Source: Halobacillus litoralis (GTDB lineage Bacteria > Bacillota > Bacilli > Bacillales > Halobacillaceae). From it: a stretch of 64,000 bases of DNA. The position numbers and the translations under genes are program-made. The notes beneath the pieces were generated by a model, which saw only the letters and a program-made list of their open reading frames with translations, searched no databases and was not told where the DNA came from. Position 1 is the stretch's first letter, and each line of letters starts with the position of its first letter. Positions 1 to 9,541 of the stretch are shown here, piece by piece. The DNA is taken from positions 407,434 through 471,433 of the forward strand of contig NZ_WMEW01000002.1 in NCBI RefSeq assembly GCF_009856355.1. The letters run 5' to 3'.

Positions 1-298
1 TCTTCGCATACTGATGAAAATACTCACTCTTCCGGAGGTGAACCTCTCCTTCCGTTCCCGACAACACACTCACATCCATCGCCTGAACGACCGCTTCCCG
101 GCCATCGACACGGACCAAACCGCCGATCAGCCCATCGGCAGGCGTCCGTTCTTCCATTCCCGGGACAGATGAATGGGCAGATTTCCCGAGTTCAAGAAAG
201 GATCCGTCATCAGCAAGCAGGTGAATTCTTTCATGAGCGGTAAGCTCCATAGGCTTCTGTTCTGTAGAGGAATTGGTTTGTATTTCGTTTGTTTTCAT
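1..298 (-). CDS. Acyl-CoA carboxylase beta (carboxyltransferase) subunit, N-terminal part
   Basis: Partial gene running off the left edge. It starts at an ATG whose codon ends at 298, behind a perfect AAGGAGG site (about 305-311). The visible ~99 residues show the carboxyltransferase pattern: HERIHLLADDGSFLELG, then ERTPADGLIGG and a VDGREA segment followed by SVLSGTEGE. Proteins of this family carry out the carboxyltransfer half-reaction of propionyl-, methylcrotonyl- or related biotin-dependent acyl-CoA carboxylases in the cytoplasm. The exact acyl-CoA substrate cannot be told from this fragment. It lies downstream of, and is separated by a terminator from, the M20 peptidase operon on the same strand. 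Confidence 0.8.
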   Translation of the reverse strand, partial: MKTNEIQTNSSTEQKPMELTAHERIHLLADDGSFLELGKSAHSSVPGMEERTPADGLIGGLVRVDGREAVVQAMDVSVLSGTEGEVHLRKSEYFHQYAK

Positions 299-417
299 AA
301 GAACCTCCTTAAGATACTGACTGGTTGGTATGTAGCGGTCAAAAAATATAGGGTTTACTTGTTAGTATAGGTTAATTAGTCTGAAAATTCAATTCTTTTA
401 AAGGGCTGTAAATAAAA

Positions 418-444
418 GAAGGAGCAGCTATTCACTGCTCCTTC
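418..444 (-). terminator. Rho-independent terminator
   Basis: A perfect 10-bp stem (GAAGGAGCAG/CTGCTCCTTC) with a 7-nt loop, followed on the minus strand by a T-rich tract (TTTTATTT). It sits just after the Ltp-like pseudogene and probably ends transcripts coming from the M20 peptidase operon. Confidence 0.85.
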
Positions 445-449
445 TGCCA

Positions 450-700
450 TTACAAACCAACTTGGTTCACCGCATAGACTGCATCTTCTGTACTGAATCC
501 TTCGTAAGTCAATTGGTCAATTAAACCTGATCTTGAAAAAGAAGAAGAATCAAGATAATCCTGAGCCATATTCAAAATGGACTATAATCCAAATAATCCT
601 GGGCCATATTCAAAATGGACTATAATCCAAATAATCCTGGGCCATGTAAACGGCCTGTTCTTGCAAAGCAGAGACATTCACAGCTTCCGATCCTTTCAAG
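450..700 (-). pseudogene. Ltp-family (PF07553-like) lipoprotein remnant broken by a 38-bp tandem repeat
   Basis: The minus strand downstream of the M20 peptidase encodes pieces of the repeat domain seen in Ltp-type host-surface lipoproteins: EQAVYMAQDYLD, then FSRSGLIDQLTYEGF and STEDAVYAVNQVGL followed by a stop at 450-452. No start codon or signal peptide remains, so only the C-terminal end survives. A 38-bp unit containing the start of the motif is tandemly duplicated (about 550-650), which throws the reading frame and introduces stops. A terminator follows directly. The family match rests on the motif alone. Confidence 0.6.
552..645. repeat. 38-bp tandem repeat, about 2.4 copies
   Basis: The unit ATAATCCTGGGCCATATTCA and its 18 following bases is repeated head to tail, the first copy differing by one base (GAG versus GGG before CCATATTC) and the last copy being partial. 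It lies inside the Ltp-like pseudogene and, 38 not being a multiple of three, shifts its frame. Confidence 0.8.
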
Positions 701-1966
701 CTACTTTTCTTTACACCACCGTAAAATAAACTCAGCAATCGTATGCGTCACTTCTTTTAAACTTGAAAGCTCAATATACTCATTCGGCGCATGCATATCG
801 CCCCCACTCGGACCATAACACGTGGCAGGAATATCGAACTCACCAAACGCCCGCAAATCCGTGGTAGCAGTAAACGACAGGTCTTCTACCTCTTTTCCAG
901 TTACCGCATAATGCGAGGCAGCCACTTCCTCCATAATCTCTTCTTCTTTCGAAATCGTATAGCCTGGGGCAGAAAAGCCATAAAACGTAAATTGCGGCTT
1001 TGCTTCTTTAAGCCAATCATCCTCTTCAGCAGCATCCAACAACCATTGCTCGACCTCTTTTTTTACATCTTCCGGATCGGTTCCTGGATAGAAGCCGACT
1101 CGCGCTTCAAACGTACATTCTGTCGGAACACTGGATGCCCAGTTCCCTCCCTCAATCAGACCAACACTGACGTTGAGTGGATGGGGGTGATGCTCAAAAT
1201 CGGGATGTTTTGGACGGTTATTAATATGCTCACGGTACTCCATCAGCGATTCCATCAATTTATTCGCTTTCATAATGGCATTTTGAGCACTCTCCGCACG
1301 TTCTACGTGGGCACCGGCTCCATTTACTTTCACCCGAACCCATATAACGCCTACTTGTGCCTTAATCAAACGAGATTGGGTGGGCTCAGGGATAAGGGCT
1401 CCATCTGCCGTGTACCCCTGATCTAGTAAGGCAAGTGCCCCGTTCCCGGTACATTCTTCTTCGATGACACTCTGAATTTGCAGATTTGCACCGAGTTCAA
1501 TGCCAGATTCACGGAGTGCTTTAACAGCCATCACAATAGCCGCAAACCCGCCTTTCATATCCAGAATCCCTCTACCGTACATTTTTCCGTCTTTTATTAC
1601 CGGCGAATATGGCGAAGTTTCCCATTGATCTTCAGGTTCGGCACTTACCACGTCCATATGGCTTTGCAGAATGAGGCTTTTTCCTTTTTTTGGTCCGTTA
1701 TTTTTCCATTCTCCTACCACTACTGGGCGGTCTTCATAAGACCATTCAGGTTCACCAAAGTTTTCATACTTTCTTAATCGGTCCGGATCGATCATGACCA
1801 CCTCTGTGTCCAGCCCAATATCCTGTAAGTAGTTGTAAACAAACTGTTGAACACCTTTTTCATTTCCTAATGTACTGGGAAAACTTCCGAGCGTCTTCAA
1901 GAACAACTTTTCTTCTTCCCATAGCTCTTCTATTTTATTACGCACAAGCTCGTTACTGGTTTCCAT
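701..1966 (-). CDS. M20 family ArgE/DapE-type deacylase (metallopeptidase)
   Basis: Zinc-dependent amidohydrolase of the M20 family, in the ArgE/DapE group, predicted to deacylate N-acyl amino acids or related compounds in the cytoplasm. Metal and catalytic motifs are in order: LQSHMDVVSAE (His, catalytic Asp), GRGILDMKGG (bridging Asp), EEECTG (Glu pair) and GGDMHAPNE (C-terminal His). The ~421-425 aa length is normal for the family. I prefer the ATG at 1966 because AAGGTG lies ~11 nt upstream; an upstream in-frame GTG at 1978 abuts its possible site. It is the last gene of a leftward operon with the carbamoylase and symporter. Exact substrate unknown. Confidence 0.85.
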   Translation of the reverse strand: METSNELVRNKIEELWEEEKLFLKTLGSFPSTLGNEKGVQQFVYNYLQDIGLDTEVVMIDPDRLRKYENFGEPEWSYEDRPVVVGEWKNNGPKKGKSLILQSHMDVVSAEPEDQWETSPYSPVIKDGKMYGRGILDMKGGFAAIVMAVKALRESGIELGANLQIQSVIEEECTGNGALALLDQGYTADGALIPEPTQSRLIKAQVGVIWVRVKVNGAGAHVERAESAQNAIMKANKLMESLMEYREHINNRPKHPDFEHHPHPLNVSVGLIEGGNWASSVPTECTFEARVGFYPGTDPEDVKKEVEQWLLDAAEEDDWLKEAKPQFTFYGFSAPGYTISKEEEIMEEVAASHYAVTGKEVEDLSFTATTDLRAFGEFDIPATCYGPSGGDMHAPNEYIELSSLKEVTHTIAEFILRWCKEK

Positions 1967-1993
1967 AAATAAGTTCACACCTTACTTTTGTTT

Positions 1994-3220
1994 TTATTCC
2001 TTAGATAATGTAAGGACCGTATGATAGAGCGTATTGGCTCCGCTCACAATATCTCGATCCAGTGTTAATTCGCTGGGCACATGACTCTTGCCGTTTACGC
2101 TCGGCACAAAGATCATGGCTGTGGGACCGAGATTGTTGACGTACTTGGCATCATGCCCGGCACCGCTAAGTATTCTTTTTGAAGAATACCCGAGTTCAGT
2201 TGCACTGTTCTCTATAACTTCCGTAATATTACTATCAAAATCAATTTTTTCAGTTTCCCACAATTCTGTCATCTCCACGCCCACCTCTCTATCCTCAGAG
2301 ACACGGCGAATCGTTTTCTTCGTTTCTTCAAAGGCTTCCTTTCGAAGTTTATCATTGGCGCTTCGGATATCTACGGTAAAATGAGCTTCGCCAGGAACAC
2401 AATTAACCGAATTTGGAGAAACGGAGATCTTACCAACGGTTACGGTAATATCGGTAGTCGCAATATTTTTTTCCAATTGATTCATAATTTCTGCAGCAGC
2501 CATCAGCGCATCTTTTCGTAAGTGCATCGGGGTCGGACCGGCATGATCCGCTTCCCCCTTAAGAGTCACTTCCAGCCAATTGATGCCCTGAACCCCTTCC
2601 ACAACTCCAATCTGTTTGTCTTCATCTTCAAGAATGGGGCCCTGTTCAATATGTAGCTCGAGAAAAGAATGGAAATCACCGAGTCGGTTTCCTGCTTCTC
2701 CTTTATATCCGATTCTTTCCAATTCTTCTAAGAAACTAAAGCCATCAGCATCTTTTCTACTATATACATACGCTTGATCAAATACCCCGGCGATCCCACC
2801 AGATCCGAGCATAGGAGGTTCAAATCGAGCACCTTCTTCATTTGTGAAATTAACGATTTCCAGAGGTCGTTCGGTTTCTATGCCATTATCATTTAAAGTC
2901 TGCACCACTTCCAGAGCCAACAAAACTCCGAGGATGCCATCGAATCGCCCTCCTGCTGGCTGTGTGTCAAGGTGGGATCCCACCACCACAGGAGGGAGGT
3001 TATTCTTTCCTGCCCTTCTGGCATACATATTTCCTAAATCGTCTATCCGTAACATTAATCCTGCTTCTTCACACCATTCTTTATATATATTTCTCATCTC
3101 TTGATCTTGATCAGATAGTGCTAGTCGACTTAGACCATTTCCCGGAATCGTCCCTGTTTCTGAACTTTTGGAAAGCATACGGAAGAGTCGTTCTTCATTA
3201 ATCGTGTTCACGTTTACCAT
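1994..3220 (-). CDS. M20 hydantoinase/carbamoylase-family amidase (N-carbamoyl-L-amino-acid hydrolase or allantoate amidohydrolase type)
   Basis: 408-aa Zn-dependent hydrolase. Motifs: GSHLDTQPAGGRFDG, FTNEEGARF, ELHIEQGP, DHAGPTPM, GAGHDAKYV and a terminal GKSHVPSE, which together supply the two-metal site and substrate pocket of the family. Members remove carbamoyl groups from N-carbamoyl amino acids or act on allantoate/ureido compounds; the sequence alone does not separate these. AGGGAG lies directly before the ATG at 3220 but 9 nt before an in-frame GTG at 3211, so the true start may be 3211. It lies 20 nt downstream of the symporter gene, suggesting uptake and hydrolysis of the same amino compound. 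Confidence 0.88.
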   Translation of the reverse strand: MVNVNTINEERLFRMLSKSSETGTIPGNGLSRLALSDQDQEMRNIYKEWCEEAGLMLRIDDLGNMYARRAGKNNLPPVVVGSHLDTQPAGGRFDGILGVLLALEVVQTLNDNGIETERPLEIVNFTNEEGARFEPPMLGSGGIAGVFDQAYVYSRKDADGFSFLEELERIGYKGEAGNRLGDFHSFLELHIEQGPILEDEDKQIGVVEGVQGINWLEVTLKGEADHAGPTPMHLRKDALMAAAEIMNQLEKNIATTDITVTVGKISVSPNSVNCVPGEAHFTVDIRSANDKLRKEAFEETKKTIRRVSEDREVGVEMTELWETEKIDFDSNITEVIENSATELGYSSKRILSGAGHDAKYVNNLGPTAMIFVPSVNGKSHVPSELTLDRDIVSGANTLYHTVLTLSKE

Positions 3221-3240
3221 CTCCCTGTCTCAATAGATTA

Positions 3241-4833
3241 TTAGAGTCCGAGTTTTATAAAAAAGTATCCCCATACCACGACGGATATGAATGTAAATAG
3301 TACAGAAACAGTAATTAACTGTTTATACTGTTTTTTGATCTTTTGAAGACCGTTCGGCTGCTTCAAAAATTCCTTGATAGTTATCGATGCCATACTTGAA
3401 CGCTTCATCTCTGTGTAATAATTCAGTTCATGGGCATTCGGCTTCGTTACAAGCCCAGCGCCTATGAGAGATAGTACAGAGACAAGCAGCGCCAGCATCA
3501 GTTCGTCCACACCGGTCGGCAGCGTCATAACCCCTGCTCTGATCAGCTCCCCAAAGAGAAGAAACGAAGCAACCCCGGATAACATGCTGATCATAGCGGC
3601 TTTACTGTTCATTTTCTTCCATTCAAAAGATGCTACGATAGTCGGCAGCCAGCCAACCGCAAAAATGGATCCTGCATAAATAGAAATCCAGTAAATCGCG
3701 GATGGGCGAGCAAGGGCAATCGCGCAGATGACGACCGCTACTATGATTTGACCAATTCTTGCTGCAGTAAGACTTTGTTTTTCATTAAGTTCTTTTTCAA
3801 ACAGTCTTTCATACAAATCTCTGGATAACGCGAAACCTACCAGGACAAATAATGTAGAAGCTGTGGACATGATTGAAGCCATGAGTGCAGCGAGTCCTAC
3901 ACCTGCCACGGCTGGAGGTGTAAACTCCATAAACCCAACAATCATCGCGTTGTCCGTAGGCGTAATACCTGGTTGCAATACTTGCATACCACCTGCTGCG
4001 ATAAAGACGGTCAACTGCATGAAAGGTGCGAAAAAGACACCGATGATAGCTGCTTTTAGAATGACGAAATCATTTTTAGCCGGAAATACACGCGATACGA
4101 GCGCCGGCATACAGGCAAAGAACATAATCCAAACGAGAAACTGAGAAATTGACCAACCAATCGAGCGATTCTCCGTACCGCCGATCGTCCAGTAATTAGG
4201 CATGGTTTCTGATAAACCTTTCATTTGTTCAAACCCAGCCTGTCCAATAATTATCGGAGCAATCACAATGGAGATCGTAAGCATCGTGAAGAACATGAGC
4301 GTATCCGTTACGACCACTCCATACATACCGCCAAAGGCTGTAAAGGCAATCAACGCAATTGTAAATAAGACAATGAGTAATTGGAAATTGATACCCGTTA
4401 TTTCACTTAGTACCAGTCCTGCTCCAATAAACTGAATAACACCGTACCCAACCAAACCTACAATCATTATGATAATAGCAATAATGCTGACCCACTTACT
4501 GTTGAATCGCTTATCAAAGAAGTCCGGCATCGTCTTACAACCTAACGCTTTCATTTTTCTTCCCATATAGACGACAGCGACCAGAGTTCCGAGCCAAGCA
4601 CCAAATGATCCGAGTGTCGCAATAACAAGTGGACCTTCTTTATAAGATTGACCCGCTATCCCGAGCAGCGTTGCAGCACTAAGATACGTGGCTGCAAGCG
4701 TACCGACGATGAGAATGGTCGATCCTCTTCCTCCCATGGTATAAAAGTCATCACTATTTTTAACATAACGGCTAATGAAAGCTCCTACAACTACATAAAG
4801 CAGTAAGACGAGCGCAAATATCGTAATGGCCAT
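3241..4833 (-). CDS. Sodium:solute symporter (SSS family)
   Basis: 530-aa protein with about 13-14 hydrophobic segments and an SSS-type core: an N-terminal helix, then the ADD/MGGRGS-like loop (NSDDFYTMGGRGS), LSAATLLGIAGQSY, and a conserved AGVGLAALMASIMSTASTL segment. Such carriers use the sodium gradient to import amino acids, pantothenate, urea or similar solutes. Start ATG at 4833 has GAGGGG upstream. A small one-helix protein is encoded 15 nt upstream, and two M20 hydrolases follow, so a nitrogen-containing substrate is likely. Confidence 0.88.
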   Translation of the reverse strand: MAITIFALVLLLYVVVGAFISRYVKNSDDFYTMGGRGSTILIVGTLAATYLSAATLLGIAGQSYKEGPLVIATLGSFGAWLGTLVAVVYMGRKMKALGCKTMPDFFDKRFNSKWVSIIAIIIMIVGLVGYGVIQFIGAGLVLSEITGINFQLLIVLFTIALIAFTAFGGMYGVVVTDTLMFFTMLTISIVIAPIIIGQAGFEQMKGLSETMPNYWTIGGTENRSIGWSISQFLVWIMFFACMPALVSRVFPAKNDFVILKAAIIGVFFAPFMQLTVFIAAGGMQVLQPGITPTDNAMIVGFMEFTPPAVAGVGLAALMASIMSTASTLFVLVGFALSRDLYERLFEKELNEKQSLTAARIGQIIVAVVICAIALARPSAIYWISIYAGSIFAVGWLPTIVASFEWKKMNSKAAMISMLSGVASFLLFGELIRAGVMTLPTGVDELMLALLVSVLSLIGAGLVTKPNAHELNYYTEMKRSSMASITIKEFLKQPNGLQKIKKQYKQLITVSVLFTFISVVVWGYFFIKLGL

Positions 4834-4848
4834 ATTGATTCCCCTCTA

Positions 4849-5028
4849 TTATAAATTACTGTTGATTCGTTTTTCTTCCGATTCCGTATACTCTTCCTGA
4901 TTCTCTTCCTTTTCCATCTCTTTGATAATAGGCAGATATTGCTTTCTGAGAATAGCAATTACAACAACGGATGAAATGACGGTTACCAGCGTTGCGTTAA
5001 TAAATAAAATTAAAATTTCAACATTCAT
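4849..5028 (-). CDS. Small single-helix membrane protein, probable symporter accessory subunit
   Basis: A 59-aa gene with a strong purine-rich ribosome site (a run of G followed by AAGACC) before ATG 5028. Residues 4-27 form one hydrophobic helix (ILILFINATLVTVISSVVVI); the rest is charged and Glu-rich, ending RINSNL. Several SSS symporters have such a small partner encoded immediately upstream, and here the stop is only 15 nt from the symporter start. The role as a symporter subunit is inferred from position and topology. Confidence 0.7.
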   Translation of the reverse strand: MNVEILILFINATLVTVISSVVVIAILRKQYLPIIKEMEKEENQEEYTESEEKRINSNL

Positions 5029-5056
5029 GGTCTTCCCCCCCCCCCTTTTCCATCTT

Positions 5057-6448
5057 CTATAAAGCCCGCTTTTGTGAAGAATTCATTTTCTTCTGATACG
5101 TTCCACGCAACATCTGAATAAAGAAATAAGCGCCAAGTAAAGTCCACCCAGCTACCATGATCCACTCATACGGCCAGATAAGACTTGCTGGCATCCCAGG
5201 GAAATATAGAATTATGAACCCTAAACTTAATACGAGAGCTAAGTAGCCAAAGATTGGTGATTTTGCTGCGCGGAATGGTCGCTCCATCTCGGGTTTCTTT
5301 TTCCTTAAAACAATAAAAGACAGGGCTACAAAGAAATAGGCAACGACTATTCCTAAGCCGCCAGCATCTACAATCCATACGAGTGCGGACCTACCTAATA
5401 GTGGTGCTAGCATAGAAAGAACGCCGATAAATAATATCGAATTTGAAGGTGTATGGTACTTCGGATGCAGATAACCAAACCAGGCGGGCAGCATTCCGGA
5501 TTTCGCCATCGCATAGAGGACGCGGCTACCTCCAATAATGAAAGAGTTCCAGCTTGTGATAATCCCGGCCACACCGCCAAGGATCAGAATTTGGGCAAAA
5601 GTATTTGAATTAAAAAGCGCTCCCATCGCATCTGCAGAAGCGAGTTGTGCATTCGTCAGCTGAGCAGGATTTAATCCTAATCCCACGCCTAAGGCAATCG
5701 CAAGATAAAATATGACAGCACTGCTTACAGATACAATTAATAGTGTACCGATTTTCCTGCGAGGGAGATTGGCTTCTTCCGCCACCTGTGGAATCACATC
5801 GAATCCAACAAACAAGAAGGGGACCATGACTAACACGGTCATGATACCGCTTGCACCTCCAACGAAGAATGGAGACAGATTCCCTGGGTCTCCAAGGAAG
5901 GCAGAGCCAAAAATTAATATGAGTCCTACGGCAATAATCATCAAAGTAAAAACCGTCTGCAGAACTGCTGCCTGCTTTAAACCGATATAATTAATGAACG
6001 TAATTATTAAGGCTCCTACTGAACCAATTAACACCCAATTTAAGTGAACATCCCAGCCAGCTATGGTCCACAGATAACCAGCCTGATAATTTGGTAGTAA
6101 GTAGTCAATAACAGTCGGTAGAGCAACGGCTTCAAATGTTGCTACGGATACATATCCAAGGGTGATTGCCCAAGAGGCTACAAAAGAGTACTTGGCTCCT
6201 AATGCCTTATGTACGTATTCATGCTCTCCACCCACCTTGGGCATTGCTGAAGCTAGTTCTGCATAGTTTAACCCCACACAGATGACAAGAAAACCGCCAA
6301 TTACAAAGGCTATAACCGCTCCCAGTGAGCCTGCTTCCGTAATCCAAGTACCAGAGAGTACCACCCATCCCCAACCAAGCATGGCTCCGAGGGCCAGAAA
6401 TAATAAATCAAAGTTTGATAGGACTTTCTTTAATTTTTGTTCTTCCAT
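5057..6448 (-). CDS. APC-superfamily amino acid permease
   Basis: 463-aa polytopic membrane protein with about 12 hydrophobic segments. The N-terminal helix has the APC signature (ALGAMLGWGWVVLSG), and SAMPKVGGEHEYVHKALG after helix 2 matches amino acid/polyamine permeases. It likely imports an amino acid by proton or sodium coupling. AGGAGGACC precedes the ATG at 6448. It is the first gene of the leftward cluster that continues with the small membrane protein, the symporter and two amidohydrolases, and lies downstream of gabD. GABA transport is possible but not shown. Confidence 0.85.
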   Translation of the reverse strand: MEEQKLKKVLSNFDLLFLALGAMLGWGWVVLSGTWITEAGSLGAVIAFVIGGFLVICVGLNYAELASAMPKVGGEHEYVHKALGAKYSFVASWAITLGYVSVATFEAVALPTVIDYLLPNYQAGYLWTIAGWDVHLNWVLIGSVGALIITFINYIGLKQAAVLQTVFTLMIIAVGLILIFGSAFLGDPGNLSPFFVGGASGIMTVLVMVPFLFVGFDVIPQVAEEANLPRRKIGTLLIVSVSSAVIFYLAIALGVGLGLNPAQLTNAQLASADAMGALFNSNTFAQILILGGVAGIITSWNSFIIGGSRVLYAMAKSGMLPAWFGYLHPKYHTPSNSILFIGVLSMLAPLLGRSALVWIVDAGGLGIVVAYFFVALSFIVLRKKKPEMERPFRAAKSPIFGYLALVLSLGFIILYFPGMPASLIWPYEWIMVAGWTLLGAYFFIQMLRGTYQKKMNSSQKRAL

Positions 6449-6774
6449 GGAAAAGGTCCTCCTAGGTTTGTGTTACAAATTTCTCTTTTCTTAATAAAAG
6501 AAACTTTCTGATCGTTACATTCAAATCACATATTGTATAACTCACAAATTACAACGATTACGTGGAAGCTATGTATTGTCTTGTTTGCTAAATATTCAGT
6601 AAATTAAAGCGGAAATTATAGATGGTTCATTGCTAATAGCCTCGTAAATCCCTTGTACCTTTGGGAAGTGGACAAGCACTAGTAGAATCGCACTTGCCGC
6701 ACCACCCATGAATACTAAAGTTTTCAAACTACTTGGTTTTGAACAAGAAATAACTTTTTCAACAACTAAAATAA
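6449..6774 (-). other. Gap between gabD and permease with a short hydrophobic reading frame
   Basis: No confident gene. On the minus strand an open stretch ending at 6596 encodes a hydrophobic segment (GGAASAILLVLVHFPKVQGI); its only ATG (6709) has no ribosome site and the frame is open upstream almost to the gabD stop, so it looks like the remnant of a membrane protein rather than a live gene. The AT-rich part near 6480-6590 is a plausible promoter region for the permease operon. No clear hairpin terminator seen. Confidence 0.4.
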
Positions 6775-8169
6775 CTATTCAATGCCTCCGATAGAAAGAT
6801 ACTTCGTTTCAATGTAAGGTTCGATCCCCTCAGGACCGCCCTCACGTCCAATGCCACTCTCTTTCATACCACCGAACGGTGCATGCGCTGCAGATGGTGC
6901 TCCATCGTTCCAGCCGAGGATTCCGAACTTCAGATGCTCCTGGTAGTAAATACCGGTTCGGTAATCATTGGTGAAGAAGTAAGCGGCGAGCCCGAACGGT
7001 GTATTGTTGGCAATGTTGACCGCTTCTTCATTCTCACGGAAAGTTGTCAGTGGAATTACGGGACCAAACGTTTCCTCCTGCATGATGTCCATGCCTTCCC
7101 CGACGTTTTCGAGTACAGTAGGATGAACAAAATAATAGCCTTTTTCATCATCTTTATCGTATTGATGACCATAAAGAACCTTCGCACCCTTATCCACTGC
7201 ATCTTCAATCTGCGTATGGATCTTTTCATAACCATCCGCATTAATAACCGGCCCAACATCCGTTTCTTCATGAAGACCATTTCCGACCTTAAGCTCTTTG
7301 ATGCGAGCGGTAAGTTTCTCTGAAAACTCATCCGCTATGGATTCATGGACGAGCACTCGATTCGCGCAGATGCATGTCTGCCCGGCGTTCCGAAATTTCG
7401 AAGCAAGCGTCTGCTCGACAGCGAAATCGATATCGGCATCTTTTGCCAAGATAAGCGGCGCATGACCTCCTAGTTCCATGGATACGTGCTTCATGGTTGC
7501 CGCACTGTTTTCCATTAGTAACTTGCCTACTGGCGTAGAACCGGTAAAGGTTATCTTACGTACGAGTGGACTATCTGTGAAAATCGGCCCAACATCTGCT
7601 CCGTATCCATTCACGTATTGAACCACATTTTTTGGAATCCCAACCTCATGAGCTAATTGCACCAATCTGATCGTCGTAAGCGGCGTTTCTTCGGCGGGTT
7701 TAACCACGAACGTGCAGCCCGCGGCTAAGGCAGGTGCAGCTTTTCTCGTCATCATAGCGGCAGGGAAGTTCCATGGGGTGATGGCAGCCACAAGACCGAC
7801 AGGCTCTTTAGTTACAACAATGCGTTTGGATTCAGTGTTAGAAGGAATCGTTCGGCCGTAGATTCGTTTCGCTTCTTCCGCATACCAATCGATATAACTT
7901 GCCGCATAGGCGACTTCTCCACGTGATTCTTTAAGCGGCTTTCCACTTTCAAGCGTCATTACTTCCGTCAGCTGTTCCGTTTCTTCTTTAATTTTCTCAG
8001 ACCATTCTTTCAAAAGACGTGAACGCTCATGAGCATTCACCTTTGACCACGATTTGAATGCCTCGTCTCCCTCTCTTAAGGCCGTTTCAATTTCGGAAGC
8101 TGAGGTCACATCTACCTCTTTCAAGATATCCCCGGTTGCCGGGTTTTTTACTTGGATCGTATTCCCCAT
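6775..8169 (-). CDS. gabD: NAD(P)-dependent succinate-semialdehyde dehydrogenase
   Basis: 464-aa aldehyde dehydrogenase. Visible: the cofactor-site segment [10 protein letters not shown], the glycine motif FTGSTPVGK, the catalytic Glu in [11 protein letters not shown] and the catalytic Cys in [12 protein letters not shown]. It oxidises succinate semialdehyde to succinate, the second step of GABA breakdown feeding the TCA cycle. It lies 21 nt after gabT on the same strand, next to divergent gabR, which supports this substrate over other aldehydes. Cofactor preference cannot be read from the sequence by eye. Confidence 0.92.
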   Translation of the reverse strand: MGNTIQVKNPATGDILKEVDVTSASEIETALREGDEAFKSWSKVNAHERSRLLKEWSEKIKEETEQLTEVMTLESGKPLKESRGEVAYAASYIDWYAEEAKRIYGRTIPSNTESKRIVVTKEPVGLVAAITPWNFPAAMMTRKAAPALAAGCTFVVKPAEETPLTTIRLVQLAHEVGIPKNVVQYVNGYGADVGPIFTDSPLVRKITFTGSTPVGKLLMENSAATMKHVSMELGGHAPLILAKDADIDFAVEQTLASKFRNAGQTCICANRVLVHESIADEFSEKLTARIKELKVGNGLHEETDVGPVINADGYEKIHTQIEDAVDKGAKVLYGHQYDKDDEKGYYFVHPTVLENVGEGMDIMQEETFGPVIPLTTFRENEEAVNIANNTPFGLAAYFFTNDYRTGIYYQEHLKFGILGWNDGAPSAAHAPFGGMKESGIGREGGPEGIEPYIETKYLSIGGIE

Positions 8170-8190
8170 AAAGCCTCCTCCTCTCTTCGA

Positions 8191-9498
8191 TTAGTCTGCC
8201 GCTTCGTCAAAAGCCTGTCCTAAAATCGTCATTCCTTCATTCAATTCCTCATCCGTGATTACAAGCGGTGTCAGAAAACGAACGACATTTCCTTTTACCC
8301 CAGCAGAAAGAAGCAGCAGTCCATTATTGTTGGCATAGGATGTGATTGCACCCGTTTTTGCTTTGTCCGGCTTCCCTTCCGCATCAACAATTTCTACAGC
8401 AACCATCGCGCCAAGTCTGCGGATATCGCCAAGATAATCGTGGCGGGCTTTCAACTCTTCTAATTTATCCTCCAGTGTAGCACCAATGTGTTCAGCTTTA
8501 TCGCTTAGATTTTCCTCTTCCATAACCTCAATGACAGCAAGAGCTGCTTCACAGGCGACCGGATTCCCGGCATAGGTCCCACCAAGTTCCCCTGGAGAGG
8601 AAGCGTCCATGATTTCTGCTTTTCCGACTACCGCACTTAACGGCATACCTGCTGCAAGGGATTTCGACAGCGTCATTACATCCGGCTCAATATCGAAATG
8701 TTCACTTGCAAATAACCGTCCTGTTCGTGCAAAACCCGTCTGGATTTCATCAGCCACAAAAACAATGCCGTGCTCGCTACAGAAGTCTCTTACTTCCTGC
8801 ACAAAGCGTTTTGGAGGAATAATGAAACCGCCTTCACCTTGGACCGGCTCCATTACGACACATGCTACCGTTTCCGGTGCGACCGCGGTGACGAAATACT
8901 CCTTAAAGCGCATGATACTGTAGTCAATATATTCCTCATCGGTCATCTGTTCGGGTTTATTGGCCATATAAGGATATGGAGCCTGGTAAATCTCCGGCGT
9001 ATAAGGTCCGAAATTATATTTATAAGGCTTCACCTTGCTGGTCATACCCATCGTTAGATTCGTACGTCCGTGGAATGCGCGTTCAAAGGAAACAACAGCC
9101 TGTCGTTTCGTATATTTCCTGGCTACTTTGACCGCATTTTCTACAGCCTCGGCCCCTGAATTAAATAGCATAGCCATTTTATCGAATGAACCAGGCGTAA
9201 TCGTGCACAACTTTTCAGCCAGATTGATGTAGCTGTCATACATAATCACATTAAAGCCTGGATGAAGGTAGCGGTCCGCCTGATTCTTGACGGCTTCCGT
9301 CACTTTTGGATGCGTATGCCCTACATTAAGCGTACCGATGGCTCCAGCAAAGTCAATCCATTCACGGCCTTCATTATCGAATACTCTTGCTCCTCTAGCA
9401 TAGTCGGCTATATTGGTATTCCCATTCCCTATTCCTTTTGGTATGTATTTCTTTCTTTTCCTCTGCAAATCATCTTTATTCAATGTTTTATTGGTCAT
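8191..9498 (-). CDS. gabT: 4-aminobutyrate aminotransferase
   Basis: 435-aa class III PLP-dependent aminotransferase. NSGAEAVENAVKVARKYT and FERAFHGRT mark the cofactor phosphate region, FVADEIQTGFARTGR holds the conserved Asp, and TLSKSLAAGMPLSAVVG contains the PLP lysine. It converts GABA and 2-oxoglutarate to succinate semialdehyde and glutamate. It is the first gene of the gabT-gabD operon, divergent from gabR. A GGGGAGGG site precedes the ATG. Confidence 0.93.
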   Translation of the reverse strand: MTNKTLNKDDLQRKRKKYIPKGIGNGNTNIADYARGARVFDNEGREWIDFAGAIGTLNVGHTHPKVTEAVKNQADRYLHPGFNVIMYDSYINLAEKLCTITPGSFDKMAMLFNSGAEAVENAVKVARKYTKRQAVVSFERAFHGRTNLTMGMTSKVKPYKYNFGPYTPEIYQAPYPYMANKPEQMTDEEYIDYSIMRFKEYFVTAVAPETVACVVMEPVQGEGGFIIPPKRFVQEVRDFCSEHGIVFVADEIQTGFARTGRLFASEHFDIEPDVMTLSKSLAAGMPLSAVVGKAEIMDASSPGELGGTYAGNPVACEAALAVIEVMEEENLSDKAEHIGATLEDKLEELKARHDYLGDIRRLGAMVAVEIVDAEGKPDKAKTGAITSYANNNGLLLLSAGVKGNVVRFLTPLVITDEELNEGMTILGQAFDEAAD

Positions 9499-9541
9499 TG
9501 CTGATCCCTCCCCTGAATTTTATAGATAATTATGACAATTT

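Noticed and set aside
552..645. CRISPR-like short repeats
   Set aside because: Units are directly adjacent without spacers and fall within a decayed coding sequence; no cas genes anywhere in the window.
791..1426. Long plus-strand reading frame of 211 codons opposite the M20 deacylase
   Set aside because: Antisense shadow of a well-supported gene; no ribosome site or family motif.
6883..7323. Plus-strand frame of 146 codons opposite gabD
   Set aside because: Shadow frame; gabD motifs on the other strand are complete.
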